Shown here: positions 1 through 11,742 of the stretch, piece by piece | How positions within the stretch are numbered: the first letter of the stretch is position 1 | Layout of the letters: each line of letters starts with the position of its first letter | DNA from: Hyperoplus lanceolatus | Lineage: Eukaryota > Chordata > Actinopteri > Uranoscopiformes > Ammodytidae | NCBI GenBank assembly: GCA_026929865.2 | Contig: CM049403.1 | Coordinates: forward strand, 10,223,501 to 10,287,500 | Length of the DNA stretch: 64,000 bases | Direction: 5' to 3' | Position numbers and translations under genes: made by a program | The notes under the pieces: generated by a model | What the model was told of the DNA's origin: nothing | The model's input: the letters and a program-made list of their open reading frames with translations, nothing else | Databases searched by the model: none

Positions 1-1385
1 GACAACATTGTTACAGCATTAGACAAGAAAAAGCACTGTGCAGCACTTTTTATTGATCTTTCAAAGGCCTTTGATACTGTTGACCACCATTTGCTTTTAC
101 AGAGGCTGCATGACATTGGATTTGATCAGTCTGCATGTAGCTGGTTTAGGGATTATCTCTCTGATAGACAGCAGTCAGTTAAACTGGGAAGATACCAGTC
201 TGAGTTTTTAACTGTTACAAATGGTGTCCCACAGGGCTCAATTTTAGGTCCAGTTCTTTTCACAATTTATATAAATAACATTGTTTCATCGCTAAAAAAC
301 TGTCACGCCCATCTATACGCTGACGACACAGTACTGTATTGCATTTCCGATTCGGTGCACCAATCTATTGAGAACCTACAAAGCTCTTTTAACACCCTGC
401 AGGACTGTCTAGTGGACCTCAGGCTTGTTCTTAATACAGACAAAACCAAATATATGTGTTTCTCCAGAGCAAAAACTACACATTTTAATGATCTTATTAT
501 TCACACAAATAATGGATCTCATATTGAAAGAGTCACTGAATATAAATATCTCGGCATCTGGATAGATGAAAAACTCTCTTTTACATTTCACATAAAAAAT
601 CTTGTCTGTCGTCTGCGACAAAAGATTGGATATTTTTATAGGAACAAAGCCACCTTCCCGTTGTTCAGTAGGAAAAGGATTATTGAGGCAGTTTTTATGT
701 CTGTCCTTGATTACGGTGATGTGGTCTACCGGCATGTATCACATTCATGTCTTAAACTCCTAGACTCAGTTTTTCACTCTGCTTTAAGGTTCATCACAGG
801 AGATGCTTATGACACACACCATTGCCTCTTATATGAAAAGGTTGGGTGGTCCTCCCTTAAAGAGAGACGTGACGCACATTGGCATATTTTTATTTACAAA
901 GCCTTGACTGGGAAGCTTCCTCGTTATTTAACAGAAATGCTGCTTGTTTCAGATGGGCTTTATCAGACCCGCTCCACTGACATGCTTATGCTTTATGTCC
1001 CACAAGCCCGGTCTGAGCTGGGAAAGACAGCTTTTAGCTTCAGTGCACCTGACTCCTGGAACAACTTACAGCTAAAAATTAAACTAAATACATTCATATC
1101 CTTTGGCCAATTTAAACAGACTATCTTGGATCTGCCAAACTCTATAACTGTTTTAATTAGGCAATATTGTACTTTATGCCTTTTGGTTGCTGCCACTCTT
1201 CCCCACTCTGTAAATGTTTCAACCGTTTTGTTTTCTCTTCTCTTCACTTGTTGTGTATTTGATGTATTTACATTGAATGTTTTGTTTGCATTGTTGTTTT
1301 GAATTTGTTTTGACTCGACGTCATTGGAAATGAGGGTCACCCCTCAATTGGTCTCTCGAGGATAAATAAAAGTTAAATGAAAATG
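1..1385 (+). mobile_element. LINE (non-LTR retrotransposon), 3' half of reverse transcriptase ORF plus 3' tail
   Basis: The frame is open from base 1 to the stop at 1300-1302, so the element continues to the left of the window. The translation shows reverse-transcriptase signatures in order: FIDLSKAFDTVDHH (palm, first catalytic Asp), NGVPQGSILGP, and the catalytic YADDTVLY box. A typical C-terminal domain follows, with a WNNL motif near residues 350-360. The stop is followed by a short 3' untranslated region ending in an A-rich tail (about 1360-1385). The layout fits the jockey superfamily (CR1/L2/Rex1-like); I cannot fix the clade. There is no frameshift or stop over 433 codons, which suggests a fairly young copy. 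Confidence 0.85.
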
Positions 1386-1660
1386 AAAAATTGCCACCCA
1401 CATTCGTCAGCCATGCCATTTTATCTGTCTCTGGTCAGACAGCCGGACATTCTTCACCAGAGAGAAAAATCAGTCGAAATTAATTTGCAACAAGACGTTC
1501 TAGCTGAAAGGTATAAAATGATGTAAATATGAGTCTGTATTTCATTATGATGATGATGATAAACAGACAATAACATAAAAATTCAAAATTAAATTAAACA
1601 AAATTTAAACATTTATATGCTGTTTAATTTTCACAGGTATTATGTCACAATACATTATGG

Positions 1661-2345
1661 TGTAGTGCTTCTCAAATGGTGGGGGGGGTTGTCGGGGGGG
1701 GGGGGGGGCTGCCTTGATTTCCAACTGACCAAAAAAATAAAAAATAATAATAATGTTTTTTTTTAAGTGCCAGCAAGCGCAATGTGTGCTTGTGTATGGC
1801 CATATCCGCGCGAAAGGCTGCAATTTGCAGTAAATAAATGTCCACATGTGTCTCCAAGTGTCTCTGTAGGCTATTTAAAAATAAATCAAGCAAGTAGACT
1901 AATAATAACATGAATTATTGGTTATCGCATCACAGAAGGCCTATTGGCATATAATAATAAAAAAACACCACCTTAACTATGTTTACAGTTTAAAAATGTT
2001 TTGAATGAAATGCAAACCTCAGTGAATCATTTGCTCATGTGTCTCTGTCCTGAGATTCACACAGACAGAGCAGTCTTGTTTAAATGTTACAAATTGAGCT
2101 AAGAAACTGAACTTTTAATTTTTTTGCTGAAGTTATCTCAGCTAATTTTTGTTATCTAATTTGATAATAAGGTGATTGTAAGTTGAATGCTCATGCCAGA
2201 AACTCATACAGTGGTTTTGTACAGTACAGATAAATAAATAAATATTAGCAGGTTCTCAATAGTATTTCAATTTAGGGGGGGCACGAAAAAAATTCTGTCC
2301 CCTGAGGGGGGGGGGGGCATGACAGAAAATAATTGAGAACCACTG
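1661..2345. mobile_element. Degenerate non-autonomous hAT element with CAGTGGTTCTCAA-type ends
   Basis: The right end reads, on the minus strand, CAGTGGTTCTCAATTA. The left end carries a mutated match (TAGTGCTTCTCAAA) starting two bases inside. Both sides are flanked by the 8-bp word CATTATGG (1653-1660 and 2346-2353), as expected for a hAT target duplication. G-runs sit just inside both ends (about 1679-1709 and 2274-2317). No transposase frame is visible. The sequence pattern is direct; the hAT assignment rests on the terminal motif and duplication size known for that superfamily. Confidence 0.7.
1679..1709. repeat. G homopolymer tracts
   Basis: Two runs of G separated by TTGTC, lying just inside the left end of the hAT element. 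A second G-run inside the right end (about 2306-2317) mirrors it. Confidence 0.8.
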
Positions 2346-2353
2346 CATTATGG

Positions 2354-4727
2354 CATGCAGGGCCTCTATCTTAGAATGAGAAATAGCACAGATTCAACCA
2401 CCAAAACAGTCTCTATTTAGTCAGTCCTCGAGAGCAGTTTGAAAGTAAAGACACTATGTTTGAAGTGGAGATTGATTCTCTATGTACGTCACCATTCTTT
2501 TGGAAATTGATTGATTTTTTTATGAATATGCATCTTGGATATGACAAGAAAATGCAGCATCCACTGTTTTGCATTTCATAAATGTCCACTATCTTTGACA
2601 GTCACAGCGTACATACACCAGGGACCTGGATCACATTTTGGAATTAGTGTGTTAGCCAGCTATCACTGATCTTCTTTACTGTGTTTTTTCTGATATCATG
2701 AAGTTGGCTCACATTAAACTAGGGCAGATCATAATGATAACCGGTTAAGTTACTATAGGTTAACTTACCTGTACTGCACCTCAAAGGCTCCAGAGCAGGT
2801 TCCTTTCATAGAATCATCCACCAAACTAATTATGGTTATTCATTTCCAAAAGGAAACACACAGGCTTTCAAAATGATATACCTGGATGGCATGATATAAA
2901 CAGGTCACATATAACTGAGATATGGTCGACCAAACATACATTTCCTTACTGTTATAACTGCTGTTATTGAAAACCAAACATATTAATTTTTTTTATTGGA
3001 AGAAAATAAATTCACACATTCACAGTAATTTATAAGTGCAACAGTTCAGTCAGATAGATCCTATCAGGCATTTATTTCTCTTCTGTTTTTCAAACCTTTA
3101 TTTCTCTTCACTGTTTTCAAATGCATTTCTTATTATTTATAGCTTATTTCTCCTGAAACACAGGAATACAGATCATGTTGCTTTCAATAACGCCAAATAT
3201 AGTAAACCCAACAATTCATATTGGCGTCACTTTTCATATTTGAGTTCTACTTTTTAGTCTTATAATGTGGTGTTTACCTCACAGGACATCGCTTTCTGCC
3301 ACTGCAACACCCTTATATTACCAGTGTCTTAACCAAGCCCCAACCTCAGCGATTTTTACCAGCATCCAATAAGGAAGTGACCACAACTGTAGTAACCCGG
3401 AAGTGCCACTGGGGGGTGGTACCAAGACCGAGCAGTTTTTCTTTGACTCACTTGTTAGACAGGCCGTTTTCAAAGTCTTATTAAACCTATTTACAGCCTG
3501 GTCCACAAAACCATTTTAGTCTGTATGTTTAGGTCATATCTCCATGACAACACTGAGGGGGGTGAATTTTTTTGGACCACGCTAGTTTTTATTTTATCGG
3601 AGGTTAAAATGTATTGGCGCAATCTCTTGATTGACAGCTCTCCGCCCGTTGTACCTCACTTTACCTCGGAGTTATACGTCAGCTATCTCCCTCCCCCGAC
3701 GTAATGCGGAGTAAAAATCTCACAAAATGGCGACGCGCACAAACCAGGATTATTGGATGCCGTGTGAATAACTGAGGTCAGCCCGGATGCTACATCCATA
3801 TTATTTACTATCTATGGTCTTAATAGTGTCATGCTCATTTTTATAAAATACTCTACTCTTGAACTGGTGATGTTGCATTTGATTGGCCTCGTCTTTCATG
3901 TAACCTGCTCATACCTGGACTGAAAGCTGTGTGACAATCAGCATCATGATACCAGTTATCCACAGTCACCAAACTTTACGCTCAGTGAAGCCAGCTAACC
4001 CAAAAGATAGACATTCATCAAAAACTGATCAGCATGTCAAACAATAGGTGATTAAGACTCACACTGGATAAACAGAATTTTCCATTAAAATCATTCCTCT
4101 ATGATAATTAACATGTTCCCCAAACTTATAAATAAATAGTTACAACATTTGAGTTGTTGCTTTCCCTCCTTTACTGTATTGCCTTCAAATGCTCAGCAGC
4201 CTGCGCAGACTGAGATCAAATTACAACATGTCCGGGCATTAAGAACGGGGAGATTCTGTGAACTGTCCCTTGATTATTCTCCAACCAGCTTTGTTTTTAT
4301 TTCTTGGGAGGAAAGGTGTTAACTCTTGTACAGCAATGGAAGGTTTTCTGATAGGAAAGCATTTCCGATAAATGCTGACACAAATGTTCATGTACAGGAC
4401 AGTTCAATTATGTGTCGCTCAGTATATACCCGAGTCCACTTCAAGTTGTCCTTGAGTGTATGGCATTTGAATAGTTATTACCAACCCGCCTATGTCTATC
4501 GAAAAAAGTGTTATCGATTTGAACAACCAGATCATGAGCTCTCACAGGCATGTAAACAGGAAGGCTTGCAGGAAATTGAATCCTTCCACAACAGGGATGA
4601 GTATTTCTGTCGCTGGTAGATTCCATCAGTGGCACCAGAATTTCTCCTAATACAATGTGGATTTGTTGTACCCATCTCATACACACAAAGTGTTGTGTGC
4701 TGAAAGTGGGTCCCCCACCTACCCCAT
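2354..4727. other. Gene-free stretch downstream of lrrc24, with a possible short repeat at 3320-3820
   Basis: I see no coding region here. Bases 3320-3820 look repeat-derived: a GC-richer block containing ATGGCGACGCG, ending in a motif (ACATCCATATTATTTACTATCTATGG, split here for description at 3791-3816) that resembles ends of common fish interspersed repeats. I could not define its borders. The part close to 4727 should be lrrc24 3' untranslated sequence; a minus-strand AATAAA lies at 4297-4302. Confidence 0.35.
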
Positions 4728-7700
4728 TCAGCAGTGGATCTCGTAGGCAATTGGAGAGTCCATGAACAGGCCCGTGTGATTCAGAAACATCCCTTCAGCC
4801 TCTGACGTGATCACCGGCTCGTCCTCCCCGCCCTCCCCCGCCATTCTCCTCATGGTCCGTATGTCGCCATCTTCTTGTTGCTGTTGTTGTTGCAGCAGTT
4901 TGTTGGGGGCCAGGGTGGGACTGGCAGTCTGGCCCGGCCCAGAGGAGAGGGTGTGGCTGGAGGTGTCGGACGGAGCCAGGCAGCCCAGGTTAGTGGTAGA
5001 GACGGCTGCTGAGGGTGGAGCAGGGGGCAGCACAGGCTTGGCCCTGTTGAGGACGTACATCTCGTGGCCACGCTCGTCACGGTACTCCTCCAGCTGGGCG
5101 AAGGTGGTGGGCCCATCGGAGTAGTCGTTCACATACAGGATGCTCTCCTCCTGCAGGTTAAAAAAAGATCACCTTCCGTACAGCCTTATACACAATTCAA
5201 CAGAGAAATGACATATTTGAATATTTTACAACTATACTGAATGGTAAATATTTTCAGTGTAATCCGTGGATGTTGTGTTTTCCCAATATCTTCCTCTTTT
5301 TGTCAGTGTTTTGGTTAATTTTGTAAAAAGAAAATGACAGGTTATATTTCATAATACCTTGTCATTTGCAAGGGCCTTCATCATTTCAGAATGGGTAACT
5401 TACCCTTAAATTCAGCAATACACAGTTTGTAGTTTGTTCTGACTGCCATTAGGTGACACTAAAGGGTTCCTTTTACTGGTTGTGCTTTGAAATGTATAAG
5501 ATATCCTTCTCCATTTCAATAGTTAGGCTATGAAACCCCTGTCTAGGCTGCTTTCCTCCATGTTACTTGTCAGATTTTAAATTGATTCATATGTAGCCTA
5601 TAGACAATTCTGTGTTATTCCAACAATATATGTCGCCCACTCACATACTATGGATGGATATTTTCACCTTTTTTTTGCTAATTTTAAAAAGGCAGCATTT
5701 ACTCTTCCACAGAAAACACACAGTGCACACTGTAAGCACACCACACACACACACACCTTCTCGGCTCCGTCCGTGTCCTTGTCTCGCTGGTGATGCCGGC
5801 TATAGATCATGGCGACCAGCAGCAAGGCGGTCAGTGACAGCAGGGAGATGCCCACGGCGATGGCGGTCTGCGTGGCGGCCCCTAGTGCACTGAAGGCCAT
5901 GCTGCCCAGAGCGTACAGGGGCTCCCGGCTCACATCAGAGCCCCAGGCCGGACCGTGGCTCCTCAGCCGCGGCCAGGAGGGGAAATACGGGGAGGACACC
6001 GGGGACCACGAGGCCCAGATAGAGGAGGAGGACGAGGGGGAGGAGGAGGTGGAGGAGTTGATGGCCAGCTGGAAGGTGACCCTGGCCACGCCCCCAGCGT
6101 TCCAGGCTTCACATTCATAGAACCCCGCGTGGGCCACAGTCACGTTGCTGAGAAACAGCATCCCGCTGCCGGTGTCGGGGTCAAAGCGCTCTCCTCCTTC
6201 ATTCTTCTGTAGGCTCACTCTGCCCTCCTCCGAGGGCCCCTCCTCCTCCGCTCGGCCCGCTCCACCTCCTCCTCCAGCACCCAGCTCCTGGACCAGGCCT
6301 CTGGGGGAAAGCACCACCTTACCCTGGGACGCCTTCCTCCACGTCACCTGCAAACACATGCAGTCATTTCACATATTGTGTTTCATTTCATTTGAAATGA
6401 TAGATGTCGCTGATTTGACAGCAGAGATGTCAAAAGGTGAGCCAAACAGAAGCATTTCTGATATTTGTAAGAAGTTCTTTATCTCTAGACATGACACCAA
6501 TCAGTCAGTGCTCTTCACCTCCATATAACAAACACCAAATGAGAGAATATCTTTTGGAAGAATTTTTTTTATCCATCCAGTAACCTAACACTAAGCACAT
6601 TATGTTTAAATCATGTTTGTCACCCAGACATCTGTTCCTTTTTTTCATGACAGAAAAAGAGTCAAATAACTACCCCTTTTTCTTTACTTTATTAAATGAC
6701 CTGGGCTCTTCTTTTTTATCAGACTTTTTTCCCCCACTCATCAAATCCCAAAACATAAGGGGTTACTAATCTACGTGTGATGAAATGCTAACTACCTGTG
6801 GCCGAGGGTAACCGGAGGCGTGGCAGGACACCCTGAGGCTCTCTCCCAGGCGTACAGCTAGCCTCCTGGGCTCTAGCTGCACCAGCGGAGGGATACACAC
6901 CAGGCTGTTGAGGGGAACCTCCACCAGGCTGAGGTGGGAGAGGCGCGGTGGCTCGGTGCACACAAGCCTTCGCTCTGCAGAGCTGAGCAGCCGCTGGCCC
7001 TCCTCATAAATCCAGCTCCTCAGCCAGTGGAGAGCACAGTCACAGCGCCAGGGGTTGTCTGCAGCAGGGAACCAGACAGGTTAGGTAAGTGTGCAACCCC
7101 TTCAGATCTAAGCCATGGTGGTTGTGGTGGTAGGAAAAATATATTTCAGTGTAGTGAGAGACAATATGCCTTCCTATTTCTTTTAAATAACGCCTTGCTT
7201 TCCTTACGTCGCTTCATATTTCTACTTGATTTTATCAGATTTTTATTTTTATTGTCAAGTCTATGATCATTTTCTGTCTATTTCAATTTTAATGTGAAGC
7301 TTGTAATGCATGTAATTGTATCATTGTAAAGCACTTTGAGCTGCATTTCTTGTATGAAAGGTGCTATACAAATACAGTTTATTATTAATTTTATTAAAAT
7401 TTTGTGATTAGTAATTAAGATATATAAGGTATACTATAGGAATGTATACACCATATGGACTAGGTTTGGAAGTTCCTGGCACAAAACCTTGATTTGGAAC
7501 AGTCAGAGAGCTGTGATGAGAGTTATGTCAGTGTGATGAGAATCATTGCTTCTTGTATGTATCTTGCATAATACTATACTGAAATCATTCTCATCACAGG
7601 GCTGCTCTGTTTGAATAAGACGTTCATGCTTTTAGGTGGTAGAAGGTCCTCTTTGCAAAAAGATGTTATTTTGAATGTAGGGTTTGCAGAAAAAAAGAAA

Positions 7701-10700
7701 AGAAGTTTGGTACATGAAGAGCGAAAGCTGTGCAATGGTTCAATCCGACTAACAACTGAAAGGGCAGAGAGACACAAGGACACCTCTGAGCAACAGTTAT
7801 AAGAATTCAGCGTCAAAATTTGTCCAAAAACGTTTTCAAATGTAAAAAAAAAAAAATAATACATTTGATGTCTGAATTATACTGATTTTATCTATGTTCA
7901 GAAAAATATTAATATTGAATATTAAATTTTTTTTTAAAGATAAAGATTTACTATAAAAGGATTTGAAATTAAAGGAGAAATAAGTGACATGGTCCTTTTA
8001 GCTAACTTCCTGTCAGTGACTACAGTTAGCAGTAAGTGATTTCTGTATGAATATAGAGTGATTAAGCACATATATTGACAACAAAAAAATCACTTACTTC
8101 TCCTTTAACTGAGTTAATAAAATTAAATAAAAACATTAAAACAACAAACACAATAGACAGCCAGTGTTCACTCAGCATGGTTGTATCATGGTATGTCAGT
8201 ATCTCACCTGTAATGCGCAGTACTTGCAGGCTGACCAAAGGACGCAGGGATGCCGGGCCAATAGTGTGAAGATTATTCCTGCTCAGGTCCAGCAGAGCAA
8301 GAGAAGTCAAACCAAACAGAGCCTGGTCTGCTAACATCTCTATACTGTTGTGCTGCAAATGGAGCTCCTGCAGACGCTGCATACACAAGGGAATGGTTGG
8401 GTGCATATCTTCTACAGTATGGTTTTTCATATAGGAATATAAAATGATGACACTGTGCTCAGCAGGACACTAAGAATGCCTCATGCCTAACTCTGTATTC
8501 TGTTCATTGGTCAAATTCGTGAAAGCAAAATGTGGTCGACATCATATATGTGCTCAAACGTGTCTTACCTGTAAGCCACGGAAGGTGTAGTCAAGAAGGC
8601 GTGTGATGTCATTTCCTGCTAGGTAAAGAATGCGCAGGTATTCCAGTCCCTGAAACATGTCAGCTGTCACCAGGTGGATCCGGTTTCCGTTAAGAGCCAG
8701 CTCCAACAACTGGCCCTGGTTCTGGAAAGAGCCAGGCTCCACTGCTGAGATGGTGTTGTTCTGCAGGCGGAGGAACATATAGAGGGGTACCAAACAAGAA
8801 TCATTGCTGCTGGTTATTGTTCAGAAGATTATTTTCTTGGTGCATCTAATGACATTAATTTATTTATTAGGTCATAGGGGAGAACGGGGTAATCTGAGCC
8901 ACTTTTTACATTTGCTCCCCTCTAAGCGAGCTAAAATGATTTATCACTCAAATTTACACATTTCCCATTAATTCAGGATGTTTCCTAGAAATGGGCATTA
9001 GCAGATTTTTTTCAAGACAAAGGTCAGTGAAAATATGATTGTTTAAAAAAAAATTGTCATTTGGCTCACTTTACCCCAGCTGTGGGGTAAACTGAGACAG
9101 ACCAGAAAAATCAAGGGAGAAAAGTGAACCACTTACTTTTTCCACTCTGAAACACATATTGTAACAGTTAGAATCCTGAAAGCTAACCACACATTCCAGA
9201 ACTAATGTCGGACTAGTAAAAGAATGATGGGGTTTGGTCAACTAAGCAAAGCAAATTTTCTAAACACTTGAAAGTAACTCTGAACAAAATCAAATACAAC
9301 ATATCATAATTCAAAAGGTTTTAATAAGATTCAAATGAAAGATAGAACCAGTTAGATTAGAACACAGTCTGGGGGTCAGAACACAGGACCCTTAGAGCCA
9401 GCTAGTGTCTGGGGGTCAAAGCATAGGAAAATCACATCCAGCGAGAACAGCCTGGGACTCAGAACACAGGAGAAGACCCAACTGGATTATAACATCAGCC
9501 TGTCATACTCTACAACTAAGCTTACTCTACATTCCAGCCCTGAAGGTTACAGGGAAAGATGAGAAGGTGCTCTTTCTGTGTGGTTGCCCCAGGTCGTCTT
9601 CCTGGTGTATTTCCTTGGCATGATGGCTTTTCTACAATGTGTATGACATTAAAATAAAACATATGTTATGTAATATTACATTAAAATATGTTTAAGACTA
9701 AACTTAACTTGTGCCTCATGGTGGGGGAAAGTGAGACAGTGTCTCATCCCCCACAGCATTTGGCTCACTTTCCCCCACCACCACAATTTGAGAAAAAAAC
9801 TACCTCTCTTAGCATTTCAGGCTAATCTTTAGCTAATATCATCACATGGTTTTTACATGTTGGTAGTTCATCAACACGTATGATAGAAGTTTTTCTACGT
9901 GAATACATTTGCTTTGGCACAACAGTTGATAAAGTTGACAGCAAGAAAATTTACTTTCACATGCAAAATACCTATTTTGGTGAAAGAAACATGCTTACCA
10001 CAGCACCATGAGGTCCTCTCTTTCAGGGCCATGGGGAAATGAGAGGGGCTTGAAAACATATATCTCACATGACCACAAATGTTTTCCGTTGCCTAGATAC
10101 AGGGGGTGGCTCACATTACCCGATGCCTCAGATTCTCCCCTATATTAATTTTTTTACGTAAATTTTTTAGAAAATGTTAGTCCTAATGCTTTTTGTTGGG
10201 TGCTAGAAAGGGTGTTTTACATGAATGGACTCATGAAACCTTGTAACCTTTCACAGTGGTAACAATATAAAATGGACCATTTTGCTTCAGAAACTTGTTC
10301 TTAGAACTCAAGGACAAGCATCAATGTTTCACTAAAGTCCATTTCTTGAATTGTATGGGAAGGAATGGTGGGTACACGGACTATTCAGAGTGTTCAGAGT
10401 TCACACAATTGAGCCACAATTTCATTACAAGCCATTGTGATCTTGCTCAGCTTACCATTCCATATGAAACAGCATTCAGGGGCTACATTCAACATGTAAA
10501 AGTGAAATATCTCAGCCACTACAACACTGTCAGGATGGAAAACTGTCTATTTTAAAGCAACACCTAGGTCTTCAAATGAGTGCTTACAGGATGTGTTCAG
10601 ATTTGATCTCCATTACAGCCGATATAACAAAGGTGGAGGCCAGAAAAACAATCCCCCAGGACACAAACGCCTACATAAGAGGTTAGATGTCAAATGTTTT

Positions 10701-11724
10701 ATCTTTTTTTCAATACAATTACAAACTAACTACACCATTTTCAGTTATGTCCAACCATCCATCGACACAACTTGGCACACTTCCTTTCTTCTAGCAATAC
10801 AATTATTTGTAATTGACTGCTGAGATTGTGATGTGGCCTGCACACTGCTTTAAAAACACAATTCAAATGAACTTGTATGTGTGTATAAAGTCCCAACTGG
10901 CAAATCTAGAGCTCACTGTAAATTTGCAAGTCTTGCAGAGACCCAGGTCATTTCTTTCCATGATACTACTGATGATGCAAGTGTTCAGCACATCATTTTT
11001 CTCCATTTGGGAAGCATGTCCAAGATGTATCATTATGATCAATATGAGGGCTGAGAATATTGATCAGATAAATGATCGATCGCGGAGCAAAGAGGTAGCG
11101 CTCAAAAGAATAAATCCTGAAGCAGATTTTTGTATTTCTGGAGTATTTCTGCTTTCATATGCTCTTCAATAAAACTGTATCCAACACTTCCTTCAGGCTT
11201 CCACTTTGTGAGGCCCATATTTTCCTTCAATTCTCTGTCAACATATTTTGAGCATTAACCAACCCTGCCCTCTGAGAACAGGGCCAAGGTGCATCTGTCC
11301 TTGCATGTGTTTCTTACTTGCAGGTATAAGTAGTGCAGGTGCCACAGCAGAGTGAGGTCTTTTCGACGAATCTGGCCAATCACATTGTCCTGAAGGAAGA
11401 TGGTCTGCATGGAGAAAAGACAAGTTTTGGTCAGTGTTGGTGAATGTTTCAATGAACTCCGACTTATGTTTAAACTGTGTTTCATTTGTTCCTGTATCAC
11501 TCATCATCGATAGTCATCATGTCAGTGTGTGTCTACTTTAGATGCAGTGAAGCTACCTGTGTAGATGCGGGAACGTGTTTGGGGATGTCCTTCAGGGCGG
11601 TGGACCCACACTCCACAGTGAGGCTGTAGCAGCGACAGCTCACAGGGCAGGAAGGAGATGCTCGACTGGGTGTGTGGAAGGACAGGAGGAGGACGGAGGG
11701 GAGGAGCGCCAGCAACACAGCCAT
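4728..11724 (-). CDS. lrrc24: Leucine-rich repeat-containing protein 24 (LRR-Ig transmembrane protein)
   Basis: Coding exons, 5' to 3': 11724-11557, 11404-11318, 8760-8569, 8376-8208, 7058-6796, 6347-5757, 5150-4728. All have AG/GT borders with matching phases (phase 1 only after exon 4) and give 630 residues. Residues 1-22 are a signal peptide, followed by a cysteine-rich LRR N-cap (CPVSCRCYSLTVEC). LRRs occupy about 57-205, with segments such as LYLAGNDITRLLDYTF and LALLDLSRNNL. An LRR C-cap (NPWRCDC) follows, then one Ig domain with its cysteines in LRVSCHASG and YECEAWN. A transmembrane helix lies at about 450-475. The cytoplasmic tail contains VNDYSDGPTTFAQLEE and ends PIAYEIHC, hallmarks of LRRC24. 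The chosen ATG directly precedes the signal peptide. The protein is longer than human LRRC24 (about 513 residues) through low-complexity Gly/Glu and Ser stretches in exon 6 and a longer tail. The role is probably in cell-surface recognition; little is established. Confidence 0.93.
5737..5756. repeat. Short (CA)n overlapping the lrrc24 exon 6 splice donor
   Basis: On the transcript strand the donor itself is the first GT of a GTGTGTGTGTG tract, with no sequence between exon and repeat. Confidence 0.8.
7320..7395 (+). mobile_element. 3' tail of an L2-like LINE or dependent SINE (fragment)
   Basis: The segment TTGTAAAGCACTTTGAGCTG, followed by GGTGCTATACAAATACA and a TTATTATT tail, matches the general shape of L2-type 3' ends in fish. 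It lies in the lrrc24 intron between exons 4 and 5. No coding part remains. Confidence 0.6.
8876..10142. mobile_element. Non-autonomous DNA element (1.27 kb) with AGGGGAGAA ends and repeated internal terminal motifs
   Basis: The left end reads AGGGGAGAACGGGGTAATCT and continues GAGCCAC. The right end, read on the minus strand, is AGGGGAGAATCTGAGGCATC, then GGGTAATGTGAGCCACC. Related motifs recur inside in both orientations: 9062-9102 (GGCTCACTTTACCCC then GGGGTAAACTGAGAC) and 9719-9778 (GGGGGAAAGTGAGACAG then GGCTCACTTTCCCCC). The ends are flanked by TA or AT, so the target duplication seems to be 2 bp. No transposase frame is visible. It lies in the lrrc24 intron between exons 2 and 3. I do not know the superfamily. 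Confidence 0.65.
10143..11317. other. lrrc24 intron 2 sequence without further features
   Basis: AT-rich intronic sequence between the inverted-repeat element and exon 2. Open frames here (for example 10813-11172 on the plus strand) have no recognisable domains and no splice context. I see nothing functional. Confidence 0.5.
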
Positions 11725-11742
11725 CACACCAGCATTCGCAGA

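Noticed and set aside
4326-4619. Plus-strand frame with Cys/Trp-rich composition resembling a lectin-like fragment
   Set aside because: It has no motif in correct order or splice sites, and lies in the probable lrrc24 3' region on the opposite strand.
4807-6212. Several long plus-strand frames opposite lrrc24
   Set aside because: These are antisense shadows of GC-rich lrrc24 exons; the minus strand has conserved domain sequence.
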